64,000 nucleotides of DNA from Eggerthia catenaformis OT 569 = DSM 20559 (GTDB lineage: Bacteria; Bacillota_I; Bacilli_A; Erysipelotrichales; Coprobacillaceae): positions 81,723 to 145,722 of the forward strand of contig NZ_KB446646.1 of the NCBI RefSeq assembly GCF_000340375.1. Reading direction: 5' to 3'. This document shows positions 20,297 to 28,463 of this stretch, piece after piece (position 1 is the first letter of the stretch; the number at the start of each line of letters is the position of its first letter). The notes under the pieces were generated by a model, which did no database searches, was not told where the DNA came from, and worked only from the letters and a program-made list of their open reading frames with translations. A program made the translations under genes and the position numbers.

Positions 20297-21694
20297 ATGG
20301 ATAAGAAAAAAGTAAAGATAGTAACTATTGGCGGAGGAAGCAGTTATACTCCTGAATTAATGGAAGGATTTATCAAAAGATATGAAGAAATGCCTATCAA
20401 GGAAATATGGTTAGTAGATATTCCTGAGGGTGAAGAAAAAATGAATATTGTAGGAGCTATGGCTCAAAGAATGTGGGATGCTTCACCTTATGATGTTAAA
20501 GTACATTTAACTCTTAATAGAAGAGAAGCTCTAAAAGATGCTGATTTTGTAACAACACAGTTTAGGGTAGGATTACTTGATGCCAGAATAAAAGATGAAA
20601 GGATACCTTTATCTTATGGTCAGCTAGGTCAGGAAACAAATGGAGCAGGAGGTATTTTTAAGGCTTTCAGAACTGTTCCGGTTATACTGGATATAGTTAA
20701 AGATATGAAAGAATTATGCCCGGATGCATGGCTTATTAATTTTACTAACCCTAGCGGTATGATTACTGAAGCTATTATTAGATATGGTCATTGGAATAAA
20801 GTTATAGGATTATGTAATGTACCTGTTAAATCTATTTTAGATGAACCACCAATGATAGGATTAAAACCTGAAGATTGTATTTTTAAGTTTGCCGGATTAA
20901 ATCATTTCCATTGGCATAGAATATGGAATGCTCATACGGGAGAAGAAGTGACACTTAAGGTTATTGATGCATTATTTGAATGTGATGATAAATCAGCACC
21001 TGAAAATATATTTAAGATTCCTTATTTTAAAGAACAGCTTTATGCAATGGGAATGATACCTTGTGGATATCATAGATATTATTATTGTGAACAGGAAATG
21101 CTTGCTCATTTAATTGAAGAGTATCAGACTATTGGAACAAGAGCAGAACAGGTAAGAGAAATTGAAAGAAAACTTTTTGAATTATATAAAGATCCGAACC
21201 TTAATTATAAGCCTGAAGAGCTTGCTAAAAGAGGAGGAGCACACTATAGTGATGCAGCCTGTGAAACAATTGTATCAATCTATGCGAATAAGAATACACA
21301 TATTGTAGTATCTACAAAGAATAATGGAGCAGTACCTAATCTTCCTTCAGACTGTGTTGTAGAAGTGAGTGCCTATATAGGCAGATCAGGACCTCTTGCG
21401 ATTGCTTTTGGAGATCTTCCATCTGCACAAAAAGGATGGCTTCAGGTTATGAAGAATATGGAATTGACAGTTTTAGAAGCAGCCGTTAAAGGTGATTATG
21501 GACTGGCATTAGAAGCTTTTACCGTTAATCCGCAGATTGTATCAGGAGGGGATGCAAAACATATTCTGGATGAATTATTTATTGCTCATAAAAAATATCT
21601 TCCTCAGTTTAAAGATACAATTAAACGTTTAGAAGAGGAAGGAATTACTATAAAAGATGATAAAGCAAGATCATTAACAGAAGCAGGAGTATAA
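20297..21694 (+). CDS. GH4 family 6-phospho-beta-glucosidase
   Basis: 465 residues. The N-terminus KVKIVTIGGGSSYTPEL is the NAD-binding fold of family GH4, followed by TTQFRVGLLDARIKDE, GQETNGAGGIFKAFRTVP, and the metal-site region FTNPSG...GLCNVPV and NHFHW. GH4 enzymes use NAD+ and a divalent metal (Mn2+) to hydrolyse phosphorylated disaccharides imported by a PTS; length and motifs best fit the LicH/CelF 6-phospho-beta-glucosidase branch. Monocistronic, RBS GGAGG, behind a cre-like site. With the secreted GH16 glucanase nearby, it may act in beta-glucoside use (inference). Confidence 0.88.
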   Translation: MDKKKVKIVTIGGGSSYTPELMEGFIKRYEEMPIKEIWLVDIPEGEEKMNIVGAMAQRMWDASPYDVKVHLTLNRREALKDADFVTTQFRVGLLDARIKDERIPLSYGQLGQETNGAGGIFKAFRTVPVILDIVKDMKELCPDAWLINFTNPSGMITEAIIRYGHWNKVIGLCNVPVKSILDEPPMIGLKPEDCIFKFAGLNHFHWHRIWNAHTGEEVTLKVIDALFECDDKSAPENIFKIPYFKEQLYAMGMIPCGYHRYYYCEQEMLAHLIEEYQTIGTRAEQVREIERKLFELYKDPNLNYKPEELAKRGGAHYSDAACETIVSIYANKNTHIVVSTKNNGAVPNLPSDCVVEVSAYIGRSGPLAIAFGDLPSAQKGWLQVMKNMELTVLEAAVKGDYGLALEAFTVNPQIVSGGDAKHILDELFIAHKKYLPQFKDTIKRLEEEGITIKDDKARSLTEAGV

Positions 21695-21697
21695 ATT

Positions 21698-21730
21698 AAA
21701 AAGAAATCGATTAAGTTCGATTTCTTTTTA
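21698..21730. terminator. Bidirectional terminator
   Basis: AAAAAGAAATCGA (21698-21710), loop TTAAGT, and TCGATTTCTTTTT (21717-21729): a perfect 13-bp stem shared by the two convergent genes. Confidence 0.9.
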
Positions 21731-23063
21731 TAAAATCATTTGTCCAAAAAGCATAAAGAAGATAAATAGTCATAACAATCCAAATGACAGGTTCACAGAA
21801 TATAACTGCCATATAATGATATTGAGGAATAAAAACATAAACAAAGATAATCTTACCAATAAGTTCTATAATACTTGATATTAAAGGGAGCATCTTTTGA
21901 CCAATACCTTGTAAGGCACTCCTTGTTTGCATAAGAATACCTAGAATAAAATAATTAGGAGCTACTATTCTTAAATAAAGAGAACCATTATAGATGATTT
22001 CAGGACGAGAAGAACTGGAAATAAATGTAATCATATTATCAGAGAAAACCCATAATAGGAATGTTAATAAGATAGTTACGAATAAATCATAGAGATAAGC
22101 ATTTTTTAAACCTTTACGTACTCTATCAGGATTATTAGCTCCTTTATTCTGTGATATAAAAGTAGCAATACCATGACTCATGGAAACAAATGGCATATTA
22201 CAGAACATATATAGCTTTCTTGCTGAAGTATGACCGGCAATAATATATTCTCCTAAACCATTAATTCCTGATTGTAATATAACAGATCCGCTATTAACAA
22301 TAGAAGTCTGTAATGCCATCGCATATCCTTGTCCGATTAATTCTTTATACAATTGTTTATCAAAGATAAAATGCTCTTTTTTAGGAATTAATAGAGGTGT
22401 AAATTTTAAAATATAAATAAGACATAGAATGACTGATACACCCTGAGCAATAACAGTTGCAATAGCAGCTCCTGAAATACCCATATGTAATGAAGTAATA
22501 AAGAAAATATCCAGAATAATATTAAGTATTGAAGAAAATATGAGAAATACTAGAGGTATAATACTATTACCAATAGATCTTAATAATCCGGCGAGAAGAT
22601 TATAGGCAAACATAATTGTTAAAAATACTACAATCCAGAATATATAGCTATATGCTTCATTGAATATATGTGCAGGAACATTAATTTTAATTAGTAAAGG
22701 TTTAAGTCCTATTAAAGCAATAATAGTAATTAAAACACTTGATATAAGTCCAATCACAAGACTTCCGGCTACTGATTTCTTCAGTAAAGTATTATCTCCT
22801 GAACCATAAGATCTTGCTGTTACAATAGCCAGACCATTTCCTATACCTAAAGCAAAGCCATTAACTAAATCAAAAACAGAATTAACAGATCCTATAGCGG
22901 AAAGAGAAGTACCGCCTAGATATTTAGCTACTATAAAAGTATCCATAGCATTATAAAATTGTTGAAAAATACTTGAAATAAATATTGGTATTGCAAAGAT
23001 CACTATACTTCTAAAGATTGGACCATGAAGCATATCAACATTCATAAAACTCTTTTTATTCAT
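21711..23063 (-). CDS. MATE family multidrug/cation exporter
   Basis: 450 residues with twelve predicted membrane spans in two related halves. Typical MATE features are PIFISSIFQQFYNAMDTFIVAKYLG near the N-terminus, LGIGNGLAIVTARSYGSGD, and the matching second-half segment FVSMSHGIATFISQNKGA. It exports cationic compounds in exchange for Na+ or H+. Substrate unknown. A weak RBS (AAAGGTAG) precedes the ATG. The gene stands alone on the minus strand. Confidence 0.9.
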   Translation of the reverse strand: MNKKSFMNVDMLHGPIFRSIVIFAIPIFISSIFQQFYNAMDTFIVAKYLGGTSLSAIGSVNSVFDLVNGFALGIGNGLAIVTARSYGSGDNTLLKKSVAGSLVIGLISSVLITIIALIGLKPLLIKINVPAHIFNEAYSYIFWIVVFLTIMFAYNLLAGLLRSIGNSIIPLVFLIFSSILNIILDIFFITSLHMGISGAAIATVIAQGVSVILCLIYILKFTPLLIPKKEHFIFDKQLYKELIGQGYAMALQTSIVNSGSVILQSGINGLGEYIIAGHTSARKLYMFCNMPFVSMSHGIATFISQNKGANNPDRVRKGLKNAYLYDLFVTILLTFLLWVFSDNMITFISSSSRPEIIYNGSLYLRIVAPNYFILGILMQTRSALQGIGQKMLPLISSIIELIGKIIFVYVFIPQYHYMAVIFCEPVIWIVMTIYLLYAFWTNDFIKRNRT

Positions 23064-23641
23064 ATAAAAAACTACCTTTCTTATCTATTATAAGACAAAG
23101 TTAATATAATATAGTATATTTTCATCATCAGAAAGAGCAATATAAGTAGTATTGATATATAAATCTATCTCATAGTAAAATACATAGTACTCATAAAAAT
23201 AATAGAATATGAATACTATGTATTTTTTAGTGAACGAAATTACATAAAAAAAGTAAGATATATGTAAGTTATGCCATATTTTGGTATGTTATTCCATATA
23301 AGTTCACTTGTAATTAGAAACATTGTATTTTGTATATGAAAAGATAGAGGTAAGTTGCTTAGTAAGAGAAGGTGAAAACTATAAATTTTATATATCACTG
23401 ATAGTTATGACATTCTATGGGTATAGAACTAGAGAAAGGGTAATATTTTTCTGTAGTATGCTCAATTTTAACAAACCTTACAGAGAGTTGTAATTATTGT
23501 GGTGGTGGAACATTAACAAAAACTTGTGGTTAAGATTTTGAAAGTACATGATAAAATAAATTAACTTTATTTGTAAGTAACATTGGTATAATATAAATGT
23601 AAGTACTAAGATTATTTTAAATATTAAAGGAGAAACTAATT
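23064..23641. other. 578-base intergenic region with a large hairpin and a Cys-rich fragment
   Basis: No convincing gene. It holds a 19-bp stem-loop (23177-23226, listed separately). A short open stretch on + (about 23441-23532, without a start codon) encodes a Cys/Thr/Gly-rich tail ending CNYCGGGTLTKTCG before a TAA. The remainder is AT-rich. The Cys-rich stretch is probably a gene relic. Confidence 0.4.
23177..23230. terminator. Long terminator-like hairpin without an obvious gene
   Basis: AAAATACATAGTACTCATA (23177-23195) pairs with TATGAATACTATGTATTTT (23208-23226) at 18 of 19 positions, with a 12-base loop and T runs on both strands. It lies upstream of the MATE gene and 400 bases before the next + gene, so the transcript it ends is unknown. 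Confidence 0.6.
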
Positions 23642-24142
23642 ATGGAAGAATTAAATTATTTACCGGTACATATGATTGTTGAAAATCATGAAATTGGCTT
23701 TGATAATAAAAGCAGAAAATTTGACTTGATTATTGTGAATAGCGAAGAAATAGAAATCATAAATAAGAATATTTCTACTAAGATTAAGTATGATGAAATA
23801 GATAAAGTAGAAATATCTCTGTGCAGTATTATGTCTTTTATTAGGATTTTATCTGTTTGGATGATTTATCATATTTTTATTACTATTTATGATAAGAACG
23901 GCAATATCTATTCATTAGAATGTGAGAATGATGATGTATTGATATTCTTCCTTCAGAAGCTGCATGATGAAAATATTGAGATTATTGATATATTAGACTT
24001 AGAGGAAAGCTATCTTAAGTATAGAGATAAAGTCGAAAGAACCGGTTATTTTGAAAGAATAATGCCGAAGAAAGCCAAAGAGCATCATATTGAATATCCT
24101 ACTAGAACTAATATTGCAAGAACAAAAAGTAAGACCAGGTAA
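23642..24142 (+). CDS. Unknown protein with a PH-like fold pattern
   Basis: 166 residues. The first 120 residues alternate short beta strands with one amphipathic/hydrophobic segment (about 70-90, ILSVWMIYHIFITIY) and resemble the pattern of bacterial PH domains or other membrane-associated beta folds (inference). The C-terminal 35 residues are basic and rich in Lys/Arg/Thr (ending RTKSKTR). No family recognised. RBS AAAGGAGAAAC. It stands alone, upstream of the convergent two-component system. Confidence 0.6.
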   Translation: MEELNYLPVHMIVENHEIGFDNKSRKFDLIIVNSEEIEIINKNISTKIKYDEIDKVEISLCSIMSFIRILSVWMIYHIFITIYDKNGNIYSLECENDDVLIFFLQKLHDENIEIIDILDLEESYLKYRDKVERTGYFERIMPKKAKEHHIEYPTRTNIARTKSKTR

Positions 24143-24235
24143 TATTTCGTTAATATTAGCTTAAATGCGACACTTAAAATATAAATAATGTTTTAAAACA
24201 ATCAAATAACTAGTAATTAATATTTTAAAGATAAT

Positions 24236-24260
24236 AAAGAGACTCTAGTGAGTCTCTTTA
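24236..24260. terminator. Terminator of the two-component operon
   Basis: AAAGAGACTC (24236-24245), loop TAGT, GAGTCTCTTT (24250-24259). It overlaps the end of the histidine kinase gene and can also serve the convergent + gene. Confidence 0.85.
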
Positions 24261-25375
24261 AACTGTATATGTCTTGGCAGCATAACAATAAATGTTGTGA
24301 TATTATGATGGGAAGTAATAAGAATTTTTCCTTTATGCATTTTTACAATATTTTTACTGATTGCCAGTCCTAATCCTGTTCCTCCCTGAGTAGTGCCTCT
24401 GGCACTATCTGCACGATAGAATTTATCAAAGATATAAGGGATATCATTCTTATCAATAGTATCTCCCATATTCATTATTTTAATAGATACTGTTTCATTA
24501 TCACTTAATACTTCTATTTTTAATTCACTATGATCATATCCATACTTTAATGCATTAGATATAATATTTTCAAATACTCTTGCTAGAAGCTGTCCATCAC
24601 CAATAATTGTTACATTACGATCCTGTATGTTTAAGACGGGAGTAATACCATGTTCCTGAAAATTAACAAAGAATTCATCAGTAATCTGCATAATAAGTTC
24701 AGATATATTAATAACATTAAGTTGCATCTTTACTTTAGTATTATCTAATTTTGTAAATTCAAATAAGTCATCCATCATAGATTGTAAACGTAAAGACTTG
24801 GAATAAGCAATATGAGCATAATTATTAATATCTTCCTGAGATAAATCATTACTTTGAATAAGATCAAGATAACCAATAATAGTAGTTAATGGAGTACGTA
24901 AATCATGAGCTATGTTAGTAATAAGATCATTTTTCTGTTTCTCGGCATTTCTTTCAGCATCATAAGCTAAGCGTTCATTCTGTTTTAATATCTCACTCTC
25001 TTTCTGATTCTCTTTTAATGTTTGTGCTAAAGCATTAATATTAGCAGCTAATAATCCTAATTCATCATCATATTCAATTTCACACTTTACATCATAGTTA
25101 CCCATAGTAACTTCTTGAATAGATTCATTTAAAGTATTAATATAACGCAAGGTTAAATTCATCAGCATAAAAAAGATAGCAACAAAGAGAAAGAAAGCTA
25201 AAACAAAGTTAAAAACAAGAGTGGTTGTATCATTAAAATCAAATAAATGAAACAGATCAAGAAGATATTCAATAATACTGCTTAAAAGCATCGCAATTAA
25301 ATAACTAAAAGAAATATTAATAAGAATGCGCCATCTAAAAGATGATATAAATAAATGTCTAAATTTCGCAATCAT
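24245..25375 (-). CDS. Sensor histidine kinase, VanS-like
   Basis: 376 residues. Two N-terminal membrane helices (about 17-40 and 53-76) with only a short extracytoplasmic loop, a HAMP domain (about 78-130), a dimerisation/phosphoacceptor domain with NIAHDLRTPLTTIIGYLDLI (His157), and an ATPase domain with NIISNALKYG (N box), FDKFYRADSARGTTQGGTGLGLAI (F and G boxes). The short loop suggests sensing in or at the membrane, as in intramembrane-sensing kinases. The start ATG overlaps the regulator's stop by 4 bases, so the pair is coupled. Signal and targets are unknown. Confidence 0.9.
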   Translation of the reverse strand: MIAKFRHLFISSFRWRILINISFSYLIAMLLSSIIEYLLDLFHLFDFNDTTTLVFNFVLAFFLFVAIFFMLMNLTLRYINTLNESIQEVTMGNYDVKCEIEYDDELGLLAANINALAQTLKENQKESEILKQNERLAYDAERNAEKQKNDLITNIAHDLRTPLTTIIGYLDLIQSNDLSQEDINNYAHIAYSKSLRLQSMMDDLFEFTKLDNTKVKMQLNVINISELIMQITDEFFVNFQEHGITPVLNIQDRNVTIIGDGQLLARVFENIISNALKYGYDHSELKIEVLSDNETVSIKIMNMGDTIDKNDIPYIFDKFYRADSARGTTQGGTGLGLAISKNIVKMHKGKILITSHHNITTFIVMLPRHIQFKETH

Positions 25376-26070
25376 AGAGTAAACTTATACCCAATACCCC
25401 AAACTGTTTTAATATGTCTGGGATTTCTAGGCTGTCTTTCTACTTTCTCTCTTAGTTTTCTAATATGTACCATTATTGTATTATCAGCATTGGTAGGTTT
25501 CTCATTCCAGATTGTTTCAAAGATGTCTTCAGTAGAATAAACCGTTTCAGGATGAGTCGCAAGTAAGACAAGAATATTATATTCAATTCTTGTCAGATTA
25601 ATCGGCATATCATTAATAGTAACAATTTTACGTTTGATATCAATCTTTAAATCATTCGCATTAATAATGCTTGTTTCTTCTTTCAATGGACTATTTAAGA
25701 CAGTATATCTTCTTAATTGAGATTTTACTCTGGCAACCAGCTCATTAGAGCTAAATGGTTTCCCAATATAGTCATCAGCTCCCTTTAATAATCCTTCAAC
25801 TTTATCATCTTCAGTAGTCTTAGCAGATAAGAAGATAACAGGAATATTAGAATTCTTTCTTAATAATTCTAATGCCTGAAAACCGTCAATACCGGGCATC
25901 ATAATATCAAGAATAACTAAATCAATAGAGTGTTCTTTAATATCTTCTATAATATGCGCGGCATCATAAGCCTTAAAGACCTGAAAGCTTTCCTGAGTTA
26001 AATAGATTTCAATCAGATCACATATTTCTTTTTCATCATCTATTACTAATATATGAGGTATATTATTCAT
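25372..26070 (-). CDS. OmpR/VanR-family response regulator
   Basis: 232 residues. N-terminal receiver domain with acidic pocket DDE (11-13), phospho-acceptor Asp55 (VILDIMMPG), Ser/Thr switch in IFLSAKTTEDDKV and the conserved Lys in GKPFSSNEL (YIGKPFS). The C-terminal winged-helix domain contains NLTRIEYNILVLLATHPETV and the DNA-binding tail HIRKLREKVERQPRNPRHIKTVWGIGYKF. First gene of the minus-strand pair with the sensor kinase. The promoter faces the pyrG remnant region. RBS AAGGAGAG. Confidence 0.93.
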   Translation of the reverse strand: MNNIPHILVIDDEKEICDLIEIYLTQESFQVFKAYDAAHIIEDIKEHSIDLVILDIMMPGIDGFQALELLRKNSNIPVIFLSAKTTEDDKVEGLLKGADDYIGKPFSSNELVARVKSQLRRYTVLNSPLKEETSIINANDLKIDIKRKIVTINDMPINLTRIEYNILVLLATHPETVYSTEDIFETIWNEKPTNADNTIMVHIRKLREKVERQPRNPRHIKTVWGIGYKFTL

Positions 26071-26178
26071 TTCTTATCTCTCCTTATTTATATAATAATA
26101 GAATAAGACAGCTTTGACAATGAAAGACTTTTTAATAATAAAATTATTGCAATGTAATAAGCGCTTTATTGTTTTGAA

Positions 26179-26214
26179 GGGCAGCCCCTAATAAAAGGGA
26201 ACTGTATTTTTATT
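26179..26214 (+). promoter_or_regulatory. Relic pyrG-type attenuator leader
   Basis: A GGGC tetranucleotide (26179-26182) where transcription could begin, followed by a hairpin CAGCCCCT/AGGGAACTG (26182-26204) and TATTTTTATT. Gram-positive pyrG leaders start with GGGC and use CTP-sensed reiterative G addition to prevent a terminator with a C-rich 5' arm. Position directly before a pyrG remnant supports the reading; the exact start is inferred. Confidence 0.45.
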
Positions 26215-26225
26215 GGGAGGCATAT

Positions 26226-26450
26226 ATGACTAAATTTATATTTATAACCGGTGATGGTGCAAAAACAGCTCAGGATTTAGGTTATTATGAGAGATTTATT
26301 GATAAAGAAAGAAGAGAAGAGTATCTTGGTGCTACTGTTCAAGTTGTTCCTTATATTACTAACGAGATAAGCAGGATCTTCATCAGATGCAAATATTGTG
26401 ATTACTGAAATAGTAGGTGATAGAGAATCATTGATTCTTCTTTTTTATAT
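26226..26450 (+). pseudogene. pyrG: CTP synthase remnant, multiply deleted
   Basis: An open frame of 60 codons from ATG 26226 preserves disjointed pieces of CTP synthase in the correct order: [11 protein letters not shown] (start of the synthetase domain), [32 protein letters not shown], then after a frameshift [14 protein letters not shown] (family: ADIVITEIGGTVGDIESL). At least three internal deletions and one frameshift separate them, and the glutaminase half is gone. The intact enzyme amidates UTP to CTP and is normally essential, so a working copy should exist elsewhere. RBS GGGAGG and a leader terminator remain upstream. Confidence 0.85.
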
Positions 26451-26484
26451 TAAAATTTGTTAATATGATAAGGGAGGAATCATT

Positions 26485-26961
26485 ATGAGAATTGGACAAT
26501 CAATTGATATACATCAGTTATCAGATCATAGAAAGCTTATTTTAGGAGGAGTAGAAATCCCTTATGAAAGAGGATTGAAAGGACATAGTGATGCGGATGT
26601 ATTGTTGCATGCGGTTATAGAAGCTATTATTGGTGCTATGGGAGAAGGAGATATTGGAAAGCATTTTCCTGATACTGATCCTAAGTATAAAGGAATTTCT
26701 TCAATGATATTATTAGAAGAAACTTATAATCTTATGTGTAATCATCATTATAAGATAGGAAATATTGATACTATTATTATGTGTGAAGAACCAAAGATGG
26801 CTCCTTATATTCCATCTATGAGAGAAAATATTGCAAGGGTTCTTCATACTGATATTTCTAATATTAATATTAAAGCCACAAGAGGAGAAAAATTAGGCTT
26901 TATAGGCAGAAAAGAAGGTATTGTTTCACAGGCTGTAGTATTATTAGAAGAAGATAAGTAA
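26485..26961 (+). CDS. ispF: 2-C-methyl-D-erythritol 2,4-cyclodiphosphate synthase
   Basis: 158 residues, standard size. It contains MRIGQSIDIHQL (metal-binding DxH), LILGGVEIPYERGLKGHSDADVLLHAV (the IspF signature HSDADVL), GDIGKHFPDTDP and a C-terminal IKATRGEKLGFIGRKEGI. It is the fifth step of the MEP isoprenoid pathway (cyclisation with release of CMP). It is alone here, not fused to ispD. RBS AAGGGAGGAA. The substrate is a CDP derivative made with CTP, but its position beside the dead pyrG may be coincidental. Confidence 0.95.
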   Translation: MRIGQSIDIHQLSDHRKLILGGVEIPYERGLKGHSDADVLLHAVIEAIIGAMGEGDIGKHFPDTDPKYKGISSMILLEETYNLMCNHHYKIGNIDTIIMCEEPKMAPYIPSMRENIARVLHTDISNINIKATRGEKLGFIGRKEGIVSQAVVLLEEDK

Positions 26962-27024
26962 TATATTATCTTTGAAATATTTACTAAATAAAAGTATAAT
27001 GGTTAAAAGACAGGTGGTGATAAT

Positions 27025-27807
27025 ATGAAGAATAAAATAACTGTATGTATTTTATTATTCTTCATTATATTAGAAGCCTGTTTTATTTATATTGCTGAAA
27101 CTATGACTGTTTTTAGTTTAAAAAAGAATGTTTTTACTTTTGAATATGGAACTGTTATACCTACTAATCCTGATTATTATGTTAATTGTTCTCATAATAT
27201 TAAAGATTCTATTCAGCTTAATCTTAATAAAGTGCAGACAAAAACAGGAACTTATAGTGCATCTGTAACTTATATTAATAAGACTTATGACTTTAAAATT
27301 ATTGTTGAAGACAATACCAGACCATATCTTGATTTAAAAAAGATTGTTTATAAAATACAGGCAGGAGAAATACTGTACGCAAGTAAAATAGAAACTCAGC
27401 TTAAAAAATCCAGTAAAAGTCATGTCTATTTTTTGTATAGTACTGAAAGTGAGAGTTTAGTAAAATATAAGAAATACAATCAGATGGGAACTTACATAGA
27501 AAGAGTCTTAATAGTTGATAAGAATGGAAATAAGTCACAGCCTAAAAGAGTAAAAGTTATTGTCTCTAGAAATAAAATTAAGCCTGTAATAAAAGGTGTT
27601 TCAGATATTACAATAGCTTTAGGTTCATCTTTTGATCCATATAGCGGTATTAGTGCTCATGATGATTTAGATGGTAATCTGACTTCAAAGATTAAAATCA
27701 AAGGACAGGTAGATACTTTAAAAAAGGGTGAATATACTCTTACTTATAGTGCTACTGATAGTTCAGGTAATACAGCAGTTAAGAAAAGAAGGGTAAGTGT
27801 AAAATGA
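27025..27807 (+). CDS. Membrane-anchored protein with Ig-like (DUF5011-type) domains
   Basis: 260 residues. One N-terminal membrane span or uncleaved signal (about 5-25), then an extracellular region made of beta-sandwich repeats. The last repeat (about 185-260) has the DUF5011/HYR-type pattern KPVIKGVSDITIALGSSFDP...DDLDGNLT...GEYTLTYSATDSSGNTA. Such modules are structural or ligand-binding parts of surface proteins. RBS CAGGTGGTG. The gene overlaps the following rhomboid protease gene by 4 bases (ATGA), so their products are made together. Confidence 0.75.
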   Translation: MKNKITVCILLFFIILEACFIYIAETMTVFSLKKNVFTFEYGTVIPTNPDYYVNCSHNIKDSIQLNLNKVQTKTGTYSASVTYINKTYDFKIIVEDNTRPYLDLKKIVYKIQAGEILYASKIETQLKKSSKSHVYFLYSTESESLVKYKKYNQMGTYIERVLIVDKNGNKSQPKRVKVIVSRNKIKPVIKGVSDITIALGSSFDPYSGISAHDDLDGNLTSKIKIKGQVDTLKKGEYTLTYSATDSSGNTAVKKRRVSVK

Positions 27808-28370
27808 TTACAAATATTTATATGCTTGTATGTATAGGTTTATTTATTTATATTAGATTTATTGAAAGCACAAAAGACTTTAATTATACAGCTTTAAAAT
27901 TAGGAGCTATGTATCCGCCAAAGATTCATGAAAAAAAGGAATACTGGCGTATTCTAACATGTCATTTTATTCATATAGATCCTATTCATTTATTTATGAA
28001 TATGTACTGTATCTATTATCTTGGGCATTTCTTTGAATCAATGATGGGAACATTACAATATGGAATATTAGTTTTTTCTTCTATGATTTGTTCAGGATTA
28101 ATTACTTATTTTGCTTCTTATTATAGTGATCATGCGATGCATACACTCACTTTAGGAGCAAGCGGTGTATTCTATGGATATTTAGGAGCTGTGATCGGAT
28201 TAGCTTTATTTCGAGGAGGAAACTTTGTTTCTCTTTTACAGAACTATCTTTTTATGATTGTGATTAATTTAGGGTTTACATTATTTGCACCCGGTATATC
28301 TAAATCCGGTCATTTGGGAGGATTGCTGGGAGGATATCTTTATATATTTGTGATAACACAGTTTTTTTAA
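27804..28370 (+). CDS. Rhomboid family intramembrane serine protease
   Basis: 188 residues, six membrane helices, with a short N-terminus. Motifs of the family are present: HFIHIDPIHLFMNMYCIYYLG (the WR/HxxxN region), LGASGVFYGYLGA with the GxSG catalytic Ser, and SKSGHLGGLLGGYL with the catalytic His. It cleaves transmembrane segments of substrate proteins. Coupled by a 4-base overlap to the upstream surface protein, which is therefore a candidate substrate or partner. Followed by a terminator. Confidence 0.92.
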   Translation: MITNIYMLVCIGLFIYIRFIESTKDFNYTALKLGAMYPPKIHEKKEYWRILTCHFIHIDPIHLFMNMYCIYYLGHFFESMMGTLQYGILVFSSMICSGLITYFASYYSDHAMHTLTLGASGVFYGYLGAVIGLALFRGGNFVSLLQNYLFMIVINLGFTLFAPGISKSGHLGGLLGGYLYIFVITQFF

Positions 28371-28392
28371 GAGAGGCAACTCTCTTTTTTTT
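28369..28392 (+). terminator. Intrinsic terminator
   Basis: AAGAGAG, loop GCAA, CTCTCTT and a T run; begins at the rhomboid stop codon. Confidence 0.85.
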
Positions 28393-28463
28393 ACATTATT
28401 CAAACGTAAATATCACATAATTCTCTTTTATGATAATTATAAGATCACAGATAGGAGGCAATT

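Noticed and set aside
23441..23532. Cys/Thr/Gly-rich tail (SCNYCGGGTLTKTCG) that recalls a mersacidin-type lanthipeptide core
   Set aside because: No start codon or RBS in frame, a stop directly upstream, and no LanM, transporter or leader-like sequence nearby. Kept only as a possible relic.
24245..26070. Glycopeptide resistance operon suggested by the VanRS-like pair
   Set aside because: No vanHAX, vanY or vanZ-type gene is adjacent; the likeness is to the wider kinase/regulator family only.
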